Positions 1 to 12,000 of a DNA stretch of 64,000 bases are shown here, one piece after another. Origin of the DNA: Cristatella mucedo (Eukaryota > Bryozoa > Phylactolaemata > Cristatellidae); contig WPIO01000221.1 of the NCBI GenBank assembly GCA_009760855.2, positions 223,501-287,500 on the forward strand. Direction: 5' to 3'. A model generated the notes under the pieces. That model did not search any database. It worked only from the letters and a program-made list of their open reading frames with translations, and was not told where the DNA came from. The first letter of the stretch is position 1; each line of letters starts with the position of its first letter. A program made the position numbers and the translations under genes.

Positions 1-155
1 TCTCTCATACCAATAGGTGGCCAAGACAGGCCTCGAACTTTGATGGTGGTGCAATCAATGGCAAAATTGTAATAATGCAAGCTGGTCAAGGCAGTATAAA
101 AACTAAAATAAATAAGAACTTTTGTAATAAAAACAGGCACACGGCACGGACTGTG

Positions 156-3100
156 TTATGGATTCTTCATGCTTTCTGATTTATGTTTCAAGGAAGCTGC
201 AGCAGCGGTAAGCTCCTCCACTGACGCTTTCAGATGCCCAATCGAATTCTCCAGTTTATGTGATACCTGTTGCAAGTAAATGTTCATGTCCACAAATTGG
301 CAAGCCTTTTCGTAATAGTCTGCAGCTGGCTGCAGACGATGGTCTTGCATGCTGTTGTTACTACCGGCTATTACATCTGCAAGTATAAGGAGGAAACTAT
401 TACGTGAAGCACATACAACAGCTGTGAGCATGGTTAAAACCAAGGCCACCAGAAGCTGCATCGGTACACTGAATTCTTAGTCGCGAGGCTTATAAACGCA
501 CTCCACTGGCAAAAACACAGCTTCGAGAAATGCAGCCCACACACCGGGATACAAAATCCGACCTCAGTCAAGGAGGAAAGTGCTTTGTTAGCAATGCTGA
601 AACAACAGGGGTGAGCATACACATGCCATTCACATGACTCAAGGGGCTAGCTATTCCAAGCAAAAATGCTTGCTGCACAGGCATACGTTCTTGCTGCACA
701 TGCGAACGTGCCTGTGACAGCTTATAATACATTTGTTATAGCACCCTCAGAGAACTCAGTCACTTTCTAGTCACTTTACATTTGCCGCAAAGAAAGCATG
801 ATCAAATGGTTAGTGGTAACATGTCCAATGACAACAAGCATAACATGATTAGAGGTCAGCATGCAAATATGGTTAGTGGCAGCACGCACAGTGACAGCAC
901 ACATACAGATAAACCCACTAAATGCTGTGATAAATAGATGTATTTCTAGCTTCTTTTTGAATGTCAAGTCATGGGATGTCGTGCCACCAGTCGGAAATGA
1001 GTTCCAGGCTTTGGGAGCATACGAACTAAAGGCACGGTCTCCAAAGGATTTGAGGTTCATACGAGGTAAGCGATTAGATTCCGAAAAGCAGGTAGTGCGA
1101 TGCTTAGCCAGGTTAAGGGGGGTAGAACTGATATGTAGGCAGGAACCAAAGAACGAAGGGCCTAAAAGTGAGTGACAGAACCTTGAAGTCGATGTGTTGC
1201 TTGACTGGGAGCCATTGCAGGTCAGCTAGAAGTGGTGCGATGTGGCAACTGGGACACTCACGACAGACAAGCCTAGCTGCAGAATTTTGCACCAGCTGTA
1301 AGCGCCTGATTGCACAGGCCGGCAGACTAGTAAGCAGTGAGTTACAGAAGCTCGCTGTCTTTGCACTTCGGCAGTGCTGATATCCTATTAAATGCTGGGA
1401 ACGTCTGAGATGCAAGCTCTAGTAGGCAGCTGCTTACTCGGGATAGCTGCCCAAGCAAGTTTGGTAGGCCGGTCGTTCCCTTGGGTGCCTGGCACCAGGC
1501 AGTATTTTTATCGAAAATTTTTATCAAAGTCAGAACCTCGGCCATGCCCCTTAACCAGGATCTCACTAGCAACAGTTCATACTCAAGACAACTGCAAACT
1601 CGAGGATAGGTCGTCAGTTGTGATTGGTAAGGGAGAGACCTGTGGCAGACAGGAATGAACCAGGAATCTTGTGGGCCAGGTTCTTAGAATTAGTGGGCGA
1701 TCTACTTCTTAGAAGTAGATCCGAAGCAAGGAGAGAGCCGACCAACCAGGAGCAGATCCAATTTCGATGTAGCCTTCATAGAATGCATTGCATGAGGAGA
1801 CCTGTCTACGGGACAGCAAGAGTGCAGAAAATAGGAATTTATTGTTGAGGAAAGCTGTCGTAAAATCTGCAGCAGGCTCATACTAACGTAACTAGCATTT
1901 TACATAATCAATTGCAAGTTGCACGATACCTTGTACTTCCTCTTCTCCCATTTCCTTCTCGCATTTGTCTTCCACGACTGTTATCGTGTCAGTGACGTGT
2001 TTCTTTTCGTAAAGGCAGCAGCATATTCGTGTCTATGGATGGCCTTTACAGCATTTCTATTTGCCCCTTTCCACCAAGAAACTTGATAAACTCCTCACTT
2101 CCAAGATCTCAGTTGTTGCCAGGTGAGGCAAGGTGTATGGCCAGCCCGACAACGAGGCTAGTTTTGAATCCATACTGCTAGGACAGTGTGTAGACATGGC
2201 TGGTTCGAAGCCAGTTTGTACTCAAGATAAGTTAATGGGTGCATTGACTCTGACCGTTTGTCAGCATAGAAGCTCTATTTATAATCAGCGGAAGCACTAC
2301 CTATCATTGGCCTTTAAACTAGCATCTGCACTAGGCTAAATAATTATTATGCTAAATAACAGCCAGAGGTTCACTCACATGTCCAAAATTATGCAACAGT
2401 TTTTGGATAAGGAAATGAATGGAAAATATAACTAACGGCAGTAAAAACTAACATGTTAAAGACATTATTCGGCTGACGATGTAGTACAACCAAATAAATG
2501 GAGCTGAGTATGACTTGAAAGTGAACTTAGTAGAATTAATGCTAAGTACTATTAGATCCGAAAAATACTTTTGCATTTGAATGTGTATGCCTTCCATTTT
2601 TTCGTTCTCTCTACGTTCCTCTCTTTTCTATCCCACCTCACTCACTTATTATGAGACCTATCGGCCTGCTTATTCTAGGTCGAAGCGGTCAGCACCAAAA
2701 AGCTGATTTTTTTAATTGGACTTGACCGAAGAGTCCATACATAAAATCCTTCCAGTCACATGCCCCCGTTTTCTCCCACGGATAGCTAAATACCAAATAA
2801 GAAAAATCGAAGGAACGAAAGTGAGCAGAAAGTGTTTAGATAACACAGCCCGGTGTGGTTTACAATCTTCATTTTTCGGCTGCAAATCTTGAATATGACA
2901 AAGCCGACATGACATTACTCATATAGTACATTACTCTATGCATCGATTAGATGCACGATACAAATAATTCCGGTGCTATTGACTTATAAGGCCGGCTCAG
3001 AGTAAGGCAGCCTGGTCCTACCTTACAAACCTAACACGGTGGTGGATCTCTTACTAGTTGTGGCAAACCTAGCATTACTCAAAAAATGGAAAGCCAATCC

Positions 3101-4882
3101 TTCAAATTGGCTGGGCCAGCATATCTTCGGTAGCCTTAGCATGTGGTATTGGAGCATCCTAATCCAAAATAACCTTTCACTAGACGACCACATCGGCAAA
3201 CCTAGCATTACTCAGAAACTGGAAAGCCAATCCTCCAAATTGGCTGGGCCAGCATATCTTCGGTAGCCTTAGCATGTGGTATTGGAGCATCCTAATCCAA
3301 AATAACCTTTCACTAGACGACCACATCGGCAAACCTAGCATTACTCAGAAACTGGAAAGCCAATCCTCCAAATTGGCTGGGCCAGCATATCTTCGGTAGC
3401 CTTAGCATGTGGTATTACCAATTTACCAAAGTAATATTGCAAAATGTGTGCTTGCTCAGATAAGAACACCACAACCAAGCACGTGCATGCATGCGTGACA
3501 TTCCGACTAGACTTTGCAATAGGTCGTGGGTTCAAGTCTTTTAGCAGACAATCATTTGCTACCTACTGCAAGCAGGATGATAGCCGATAAGGCTCTTCTA
3601 CAGCAACAATAAATGAGGCTGTTTGATCAACTAACCTTTCGTTTTTACTTCAACTCTCAACTATTCAACTATTGTAGATCCTCCTGCCCAAACAATAAGA
3701 AGCTTACAGTAGGCAGAAAACTCGCCAGCCAGGCTTGTCAGTCGTGAACCTCACAACTGACATCATACACAAATTCTCATCAATCTGAAGTGGTTCCCCA
3801 TCAAGCAGCATATCGACTTCTTAGATTCTGTCACTCACCTTTAGGTCTCTCCGTTCTCTTGCTCTGGCCTACTTATCTCAATTACTTCCAAATTGGGCCA
3901 GGTGCTCTTCTTACTCGGATCGTTTTGGTTGTGCCACTAACGAACTTCAAATCCCTTGGATACCGTACTTTCACTTATCATACTCCTGTCTGGAACTCGC
4001 TACCGACTGACACCATCTCATCTCCCGATTTGACGACACTTAAAAAGAAGCTAAAAACCTACCTCATAGCCTTGCTCTATCCGAGTAAATTGCCTTTTGC
4101 ATGCCAGTGTTTGGAAATTGAGCATGTCCTGACTAACCGATTGACACACTTTTTCAAAGTAAAAAAACGGATAGTTGGTTCTCTTGAGATTCCATATAAA
4201 TGTTTGTACTATTGATATCATTATTAAAATTAAGATAGGCAGTGCACCTTGGAGCAGGATAATGGTTCCTAGATGAAGATGAATACACACTCCCTTTCCA
4301 CCAAACGATTAAACAATTTTGTCGTATATAGATTGTATATGCAGTTCTGCCAAGAAAATTGACCCACCTTTTGTCCCTAAGTTGAAGGTTTCTCTTAAGC
4401 CAAAGCAGCCATATTTCACAAGCTGTCTAAATGACGGTGCCACATAACAGTGGCTGGCTGATGGCAAGCTGATATCTAAACATGAAGTCGGCAGATATGC
4501 CAAGGTTAGTCAATATGTATCCCATTCTTGAGTGAATTCAAGAGTTTTCAAGCACTACCAATACTATTCACAGCCTAGTAATAAGTCAATTAAATGGGCA
4601 GTAGGATCATCTGTCAACCGAAAACACATTTAAAGATATTACAGCAGGCAGCCCACGGGTAATATAATATTGACTGAAACTATTTGGAATATTATAAGGA
4701 CATAAACTCCTTAGGGATGAGACGTGCTGTTAACTGACCGTAGCGGGGCACATACCTGCATCACCGTCCCCATCAGGAGTAGTAAGGAAGCAGACATCAT
4801 TATCATTCGCGCCGAAGATATCAGCATGAATTTCCTCAAGTGTGGGTGGTTCAGGTGGTGTGACGACACCCTTGTTGGCCAT
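156..4882 (-). CDS. UPF0449 (C19orf25-like) small protein, two coding exons
   Basis: Coding exons are 4882-4756 and 376-156, joined in phase (G|AT) to give 115 residues. Exon 1 starts at ATG 4882, directly after an acceptor-like TTTGCAG, so an upstream non-coding exon is likely. It ends at a GCAG|GTATGT donor. Exon 2 follows a pyrimidine-rich CTTGCAG and ends at TAA (158-156). The N-terminus has PPEPPTLEEI then DIFGAND, the layout I recall for UPF0449 proteins: a proline-rich start, an EEI/EQI helix and a short acidic stretch. The C-terminal half (about 55-110) is a predicted coiled coil (YYEKACQFV, LQQVSHKLE, VEELTAAAASL). Function is unknown for the family. A longer reading of exon 2 that starts with a signal-peptide-like stretch is intron sequence. 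The 4.4-kb intron is full of transposon debris. The family call rests on memory of the human protein; the exon structure is seen directly. Confidence 0.72.
724..1350 (-). mobile_element. LINE A (L2/CR1-like) 3' fragment
   Basis: Read on the minus strand, this encodes the C-terminal end of a non-LTR reverse transcriptase ([67 protein letters not shown]) in two frames. The element's 3' tail, with the repeated AGCACCCTCAGAGAACT..CACTTTACA motif, lies at 724-800. Frameshifts and 5' truncation make it a dead copy. It resembles all other LINE A fragments in the window. Confidence 0.85.
3062..3415 (+). repeat. 133-bp tandem repeat, about 2.7 copies
   Basis: Copies begin at GGCAAACCTAGCATTACTC at 3062, 3195 and 3328, a constant 133-bp period. 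The third copy ends near 3415. The repeated block carries LINE A sequence (AGCATATCTTCGGTAGCCTT and CTTTCACTAGACGACCACAT), so it is a local amplification inside a LINE. Confidence 0.9.
3523..3640 (+). mobile_element. SINE1 fragment (tRNA-derived, 5' truncated)
   Basis: It starts in the B-box region (TCGTGGGTTCAAGTC) and continues with the SINE1 body: CTACTGCAAGCAGGATGATAG, then AAGGCTCTTCT, ending ATGAGGCTGTTTGATCA. The A-box half is missing. It sits within a LINE A copy. Confidence 0.75.
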
Positions 4883-6013
4883 CTGCAAAGACCATCTACT
4901 TGAAAGCAATAACAGCCGAAGCCAGTGGACAAATGAGCGCTTTACATCATACGAAAGCTTAGACCCCCCCACACGTTTATGAGAAAAACGTAAAGCCAAG
5001 TTGGAAGGTAGAACCTGAGCCAGCGGCATGTGCATCATTGATGTTAACCAGAATATGCCTCCTCAAATCACGAAAGCCCGCTTATGCTTCGAACACTTGC
5101 CTCGATAAGTAGATTTGCATTACACCTCTCAAAGCTAGTGGTAAGGCGTTCCACAGAATAGAAACAAGCTACCACAATCAGTGTACCAGAACCACAAGAA
5201 GGCGACTAACGGAGATGCTAGTTACCAGGCAGCTTAGTGTGGGATTCCCTAATTGGACTATAATCTTGGAGCTGCAACCATAATAATAATAATGATAATA
5301 ATAATAATGCACTTGATAAAGCGCCCTCAGATAGCTCAATCTCTATCTAGGCGCTTTACATTTGCTGCAAAGGGAAACGCGATTGAATGGTGAGTAATAT
5401 CATGCTTGATAAACAACATGAATAACATGGTTAGGGGTGACATGCACAGGGTCAGCATGCAAATGTGGTTTTAGTGGCAGCATGAAACTTACCCTAGCTA
5501 CTTTCACAGGCCAGGTTCTCACATGTAATCGCAGACAATTTTCCTAATGTATAAAAAAGTAGAAAGTAAAAAATATTTATTGCAATATTCCCAGCTATGG
5601 CTGCAGAAAAAAGCCCACGGAATCGGTAATAAATACCGAGATCTTAGAGGCGCCGATAAGGCACGGGCAGTTCAAATGAGATTCCGTGCCGTGAAGGTTC
5701 AAGGACCAAGCTCGCTCTCAAAGAGAATCAATACTCAGCGATAAGATGATAAAATTGCGTGTCACGGCCAAACTTGTGCCCTTCGCTAAATCAACATGAC
5801 TAAACAGGTCCTTCTGTCAAGTTTACCTGAAGGCCACACTCGCAGAAGGTCCGGTTACAATGCAAGAGCCACCGAGCTTAACGGAATCGCTGTGTTGTTC
5901 CTTGTTTTCCGATTGACCAAGAGACACCAAACGGCGTAACGCCACATCTAGGTTTACCCCCTGGTACCGTTCGGTACCAACCAAATACAGCCGCGTTGCT
6001 CAGAGCCGGCAAA
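4883..6013. other. Head-to-head intergenic region between the UPF0449-like gene and STT3B
   Basis: The two coding starts are 1.13 kb apart on opposite strands, so this segment should carry both promoters. No TATA box is evident. A LINE A 3' tail with an (AAT)n tract lies at 5278-5490. A 65-codon plus-strand frame at 5547-5744 is basic but matches nothing I recognise. A decayed LINE-like ORF end may lie near 5090-5160. Confidence 0.5.
5278..5490 (-). mobile_element. LINE A 3' end with (AAT)n tail
   Basis: It begins with AATAATAATAATGATAATAA, followed by GCACTTGATAAAGCGCCCTC and TAGGCGCTTTACATTTGCTG. These are the minus-strand image of the LINE A terminal hairpin, then the 3' UTR with the GGTTAGGGGTGACATGCACA block. 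Only the 3' ~200 bp inserted, typical of abortive target-primed reverse transcription. Confidence 0.85.
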
Positions 6014-9000
6014 ATGGCCGAGCCGGCGCTGAAGAGTTCCGTTATATCAAACGCAGGCGGCGTTCAGAGTCTTATTATTATTTTCGTTCTTGCTTTAGCA
6101 TGGCTGGCAGGTTTCAGCTCCCGCCTGTTCGCTGTCATACGATTCGAGAGCATTATTCACGAGTTCGATCCGTGGTAAGTGATGGGTAGCAGACTCTGCT
6201 GGAGTGCTGGTACCCTTGCATCCGTCCTACGGCGCAGTATTTGCAACTACTTCATAAGGCACTCGTAATATTCAATATGCTTATGCGCAGCTTGACTGCT
6301 TTGGCTGAGCTTGCCGGCTTTATCGAGTACTTCCTCTCTATGAATGAACAAGTACTGGCCTCGTTCAAGCTCTGTGTTTTCAGTCTCAAACAAGCAGGCT
6401 TAATTATGTCCCCCACTAGTTGCTACTTCTATAGTGGAGCTATTCAAACGTATCGTCAATCGTTGGGTTTGCCCCTTATAGCTCTTCGGTGTGCCAGCAT
6501 AGTCGTTGCTGCAGCCATTGTTGATTTGTATGCGGAGGTAAGAGTTCATTAATAAATATTGCTATACTTGAGGCTCGTGGTAGACTTGCCGATGTCACCG
6601 CTTTCGTAGTGCTACTTAAATGATATTTATAATCAGGCTCGATCTCGCCTTAGGTTCAACTACCGTGCAACGGCCTATATGGTCTCCAATGGTTTCTACA
6701 ACTTCCTCAACTGGTTCGATGAACGAGCGTGGTATCCGCTTGGTCGTATTGTTGGTGGGACGGTATGATCGCGAGCCCCAGCCGCTACACCTGCGTTTTT
6801 GTTATGTTTGTACATACGCATATATGCATGTATACGCATGCGTACCCTAATATATAAGTGCATTGACTTGTGGGCTGATCACTTTGAAATTACGGTGACG
6901 TCATGCACTGTCATTACAGGTGTACCCGGGCCTTATGGTTACATCTGGCGCAATTCATCATGTCCTTCATACCTTGAATATACCTGTGCACATCCGAGAC
7001 ATTTGCGTATTCTTAGCACCGGTGTTTAGGTAAGCTTGTTGTTCAAGTACTGGCAAGATGCTTGACTATGCAGTTTGGGAATGTACTGCTGAGCTTTTGC
7101 TCCATATCAGTAAGTGGCTTAGTGTTCATGTGTGTTTTTCGTGTATGGCTTCGTTCTTAATTTGTTGTCAGCAGTGAGTGATTTCTAGTTTACTGCTGTT
7201 TGTGCTAGCAACAGCACGCACAGCTAGTGAGACACTGTTATTCAATGTGGTGTAGTCTTGCTGCCATTGCAGAGTTTGGTAGGAGGCTGGCGGCTAGATG
7301 GATTGCATTTGATTGTAGTGGACTTACTGCAATAGCAACCTACTTATTCACAAAAGAAATTTGGACTCCTGGAGCTGGACTCCTGGCTGCATGCTTCATT
7401 GCCATTGGTAAGCACAGGTGCTGAGACATTATACTGCTGCTTTGCTATGCACATTATGGCTGGTCATTCAATTAATGGCAGTAACGTTTTCACAGTTCCC
7501 GGCTACATCAGCAGATCCGTGGCAGGCAGCTATGACAATGAAGGAATAGCCATATTTGCTTTAATGTTCACCTATTATCTATGGGTAAGTCGCACAGCTT
7601 CATCGAACATAGCAGCCAATTCAGTCTAGTCGCCAAAAACTGCCATTTTGTGTGCCCTGCCGTCATTTTAACAGTGCCGAGCCAAACATGGCATTTGCAT
7701 GTGATATGGCAAGCAAACTTGCTGAGCATCAGGAAATGGCTACTGGTGTGCTATTGAAGGTGGTGCATCAGTGTGAGGTATACTTTTGTCTCCAACTACT
7801 GGATTGTATATGAACTCAATGACCATGAGATACCTCTTATCATGGGGATCTCATTTGAGGATGCTGTGGTGTATAGTCTGAGTCGTAAGGGGTTTGCATA
7901 ATTTCAATATACGCATGCTATCCTTGACTTTTACAGATAAAGGCGGTGAAAACCGGTTCGCTGTTCTGGTCGATCGGCTCTGCGTTATCGTACTTCTACA
8001 TGGTGTGTTAGCTGTGTTGCACCCAAGTATCTGCCGTTAATTGCATTTGCATAAACTAGGTATTCCTGTGTGACTTTTTGTACTGCTCATTCAATTGCAG
8101 GTGTCGGCATGGGGAGGATACGTCTTTATCATCAATCTTATTCCACTTCACGTTTTTGTACTTTTGCTAATGGGGCGCTATTCCACTCGTGTATTCGTAG
8201 GTAAGAAGCTTAAGATTTTCTCATGGCCAGCCGCTTGTTGCTGTTTTATTGGCTACGGTTGGGATGTGTAGGTCTTGCAAGCTAATGAAGTATTTTTGCA
8301 AGCTGTCATGATCAGTAGATAGTGTGGCAGTTTTTGCCTAGCATACGTCTGATATGTTTCATTTCCGTGTGAAATTTTTCTGTTATGGAAACTGGCTGGT
8401 ATACAGGTGAACTCTACTTCTGTTGGACCATGGACACTTGCATTCATGGTAGAGCTATTTGTGTGCGAATGCCTAACCCACTTTATTAGTAGGAGCAAGT
8501 TCACTTTTGATTGTAACTCGGAAGGCTGGCTGTTGCCATATTGAGTGGAAGACATGTAATCTTGAGCAACTTCACATCTGAACCAGTGGTACAGCAGCTG
8601 TGCCCCATGAATGTCACTGGGGTGTTGGGGCTACCTATTGTTTGTATTAACAGCCTTATTATTATAGGTGCAGAAGATCCTTGGCGGCTTTCCCCTCTTT
8701 TGCCGAAGGCAGTAAACGATAACAAAAATGATAGCAATAATAATCGTCATAAAACAGTTACGTAGGATCGTATAAGAGAACTTGGTCAATGTATATGCAC
8801 CCTAGAACTGATGGTAAGGGTGCATATTACTTGGTTAACAATAAAAAGCTTAATTTCTGCATGAATAAGAGCAAAAGTTAATTCACACAGACTGAGCCCA
8901 TGCAGTGTGGGCCATCTAGATTTCTAGCTGCCTTTTTAAATGTCCTCAAGTCAGGAGAGACTGATATGTCTGTCATGAGTGGATTCCAGGCATTAGCAGC

Positions 9001-12000
9001 ATTGCATCTGAAGGTGTCTCCTAAGGATTTGAGGTTAGTTATAAGCACAATCAAATGACTGGAGATAGAGGAGTAGGTACTCCCATGGGAAGCCTGATTA
9101 AGAAGTATTTCAGATAGATAGGCTGGTGTGAGAGAAGGAAGGGACTTCAAGCTAAGTAACAGAACCTTTTAAAGTCGATACCACAGTCGGTGGGGCGCCA
9201 GTGCTGATCTGTGAGCATCGAGCAGCAGTTTCGACGTTCACGACAGCCAAGCCGAGTTGCAGAGTTTGGCACCAATCGAATGCTGTGAATGCACGGACCA
9301 GCTTGGCTGTGTCACCTTTGTCTAGGCAAGCATGAATTTTTGCAAGGTTACGTAGATGAAGTAGTGACTGCAGAGCTGATGTGGCCGTCTAATTAAAATT
9401 TATTTTGGAACGGGACATCCAGAATCCATGCATAGGCTACAGAAGATATGCTGGCCGAGCCCGTTTTGAGGTTTAACCTTTCCCAGTGTCCGAGTCATGC
9501 GAGGCTTTCACGTAACTAGTAAGTTGGTTTTATCGTGATCAGTTTGAGAAGTTTGCTGCTTAGCAATTACAAATATCACCAATACATGCCGCAAGGGAGC
9601 TGAATGAAGTGTTAGATGCTGAAAAGTATGGACTCGCAAGTACAGCTATGTCTGCATAAAGATGAAATTCTAGATTGTGCTTGGCCGTTAGATTGGCAAA
9701 AGTGAGTCGAAATTGCAAAAAGAAATGAACCTATAAACAGATGTCTGGGGTGTCCCATACTTTAAAAGCTTACTGGATGACCAGTTATAGTTGGCATGTA
9801 CTCTCTGAAATTTCCCACTGAGCTGGGACCTAGACGATTGTAGTACACTGCCTGTGATGCTTAGGCGAGACGATAGATGTTTAGTATGGCTCACTGGGTG
9901 GCCGTTGACTTGTGTGCTTTGTGCATGCTTTTTTCTGCATTTTTGATGAGTTCACTGTAAAGCTGTGCTTAGTGGATTTGTTTTAGTCTAAAATGTGACT
10001 AGGGTTTACTTGCTGAGTTTAATAGTAAGAATAATGTATTTGTATGGCACCCTTAGAGAACTTGGTCGCTTTCTGGGCACTTTACATATGCTGTAAAATG
10101 AGCATTCTCAAATGGTTTGGTGTTTTAATATGAAAGTTTACTTCGTCGGCCACTTCTCATTCCATAGTCTTTGATCGTATTTCAATAGGGCATCGTTGGA
10201 GGGTAGTAATGTGGTAGGGGCTCAATTTGACCTGTTCTAGTGTCGGGAGAATGTCCCTGAGTAGCCTTTTTGAAAGATACGTGTTACAAGATTTGAGGGT
10301 AAGGGCAATTTTTTAAATTATATTAATTGGACATAGTTCAAGCATGATTTTACTTACCATTCAATTGCATTTCACTTTACAGCAAATGTAAAGCGCCTAG
10401 AGAGAGATTAAGTTCTCTGAAGGCGCTTTATCAAGTGAATTATTATTATTATATTATTATTATATAGTTGCAGCAAATCTAGGTATCTCTTATGGCAAGC
10501 AGCAAGTATAGGGTCTAGGGGGCCTGGTGGCTTTCTTAGGTTGGGAAATCATGAGTTAAGTAAACCGGCTGACTTTATATTTGTATATTTTTGTTTGAAT
10601 TACAGCAAGTCGTGCTGTTTTTGTTTTTTAACAAAGTTGTATGGATTGGAAGTATGAACAGTACTGCTTGGAACAGGCCCTCGACGGAAGGCTTTATACA
10701 TGGACTACATAGCAGTAGTTGTAGCTCCTCGAGCTATTTGTGTCTTGCATTTGGCAAGGCTTCTATGTTTTGCAGACCCAGACAGATTTATAAGCTGTGG
10801 CCTTAGTGCAACGACCGCTATTGGTGCATAAGGCAGCAAAGTCTGTGCCGTAGCTGTGAGCACACTATGCCTTGGCAGTGTTTACGAATGCAATCAGAGA
10901 TAGGCAAACACGTGCTCTTGTTGTGTCACTACAAAACTGCTCAGATCCTTTCATGTGCACGGATGATCAGCAGCGTAAAGTCAGCTTCTGCAACATCAGT
11001 GACTGATTGTATTCAAGTTTTGACCACTCTAAGGTACTTAATTGTGTTGCTCCATTCATTTTTGCCTTCACCCTGGCAATGTTCAAGCATAGTGGCCGTG
11101 TCCTTGTTTCCTCGCCAATCTCACCCAGACGTATATGACATAATACACTATCTTAGGCCAGTGAGGCCACCAGATATTCCAAAGGTTAGTAATGATAATA
11201 ATAATAGTAATAATAATAATAATTCTGTATTGCATAGCACTTGAAGGGAACCAAATATCTGTCCTATTGGGAGTTGAGTGGTGCAGCTTATTGGTTACTT
11301 CGGATACCAGCAGCAGGCCATGCCGAAATTTAACAAAATGCAATGCAATGTATGTCCGTCTGTGACTCTACAAAGCCAGCCAGAAAGACTTAGTGGGTGT
11401 TACGAAGGATAGTTTTCTATGGCTCACTCAAAGCCTAGGCTACTGTCAGTGCAGCTTTCCTTCTCTTGGAACTGCTAGGAGACTTATTCAGCTCTTTGTT
11501 TGTATTGCAGCTTACAGCACCTTCTACATTGTGGGCACGATTCTATCCATGCAAATTCCATTCGTCGGCTTCCAACCCATTAGGACAAGTGAGCACATGG
11601 CAGCTGCAGGTATGCTAAACATTCTGGCTGCACTGCTTTTTAGCAGAACCAAGTAACTAGCTTTATTGCATGGTTCTTTTCATTTAATTTTTCCTCCCCG
11701 TATTAGGATGTTGGTGCTTGGACCCAAAGTGAATGCATGCAACTGCAACTTGCTGCATCCTGTCCCAGTGGCTGTCGGAGAGGGCGTGCCTTGGTCCTCT
11801 GAGGGTGACTTGTGTGATGACCTGTGTTTATATTTTCAACTGCCATTATTCACTACCACGAATCTGTAAAACCTTGATTTAGCTATTGCCTTGCTGATCT
11901 TTGCTTGACCTGCGCGGGACTTTCCTAAAATAATTTACTGGGGTCTACTCTTTCATTTGCAGGGGTTTTTGCACTAATTAACATATATGGTGCTCTCATG

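Larger units (their letters stand above)
3040..4290 (+). mobile_element. LINE A fragment, interrupted by SINE1 and locally triplicated
   Basis: Plus-strand LINE A. The part that reads NNLSLDDHI is tandemly triplicated (3062-3415). RT-thumb-like sequence runs to about 3522. SINE1 sequence occupies 3523-3640. The LINE resumes near 3690 and is open at 3790-4215, with TFKSLGYRTFTYHTPVWNSL-like and LTTLKKKLKTYL motifs that mark the ORF2 C-terminus. Stops and frameshifts show it is not functional. Confidence 0.75.
377..4755 (-). other. Intron of the UPF0449-like gene, repeat-rich
   Basis: It holds LINE A fragments on both strands (724-1350 minus, 3040-4290 plus), a 133-bp triplication and a SINE1 fragment, all listed separately. 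I recognise nothing in 377-723, 1351-3039 or 4291-4755. A GA-rich open stretch on the minus strand near 1925-2035 looked exon-like, but its phase does not fit the two flanking exons. Confidence 0.6.

Noticed and set aside
156-461. 101-residue minus-strand protein with signal peptide
   Set aside because: The signal-like first 29 residues are the pyrimidine-rich end of an intron. The in-phase acceptor at 377 joins the rest to the exon at 4756-4882.
1925-2035. Middle exon of the UPF0449-like gene on the minus strand (reading ITVVEDKCEKEMGEEEVQ)
   Set aside because: The acceptor is poor and its phase fits neither flanking exon, while the two flanking exons join each other in phase.
5547-5744. 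Ribosomal-protein-like exon
   Set aside because: YRDL and a basic stretch recalled eL20 at first sight, but the order of residues does not hold along the frame.
5996-6178. STT3B start at TTG 5996
   Set aside because: ATG 6014 in frame has a good start context; a non-ATG start is unnecessary.
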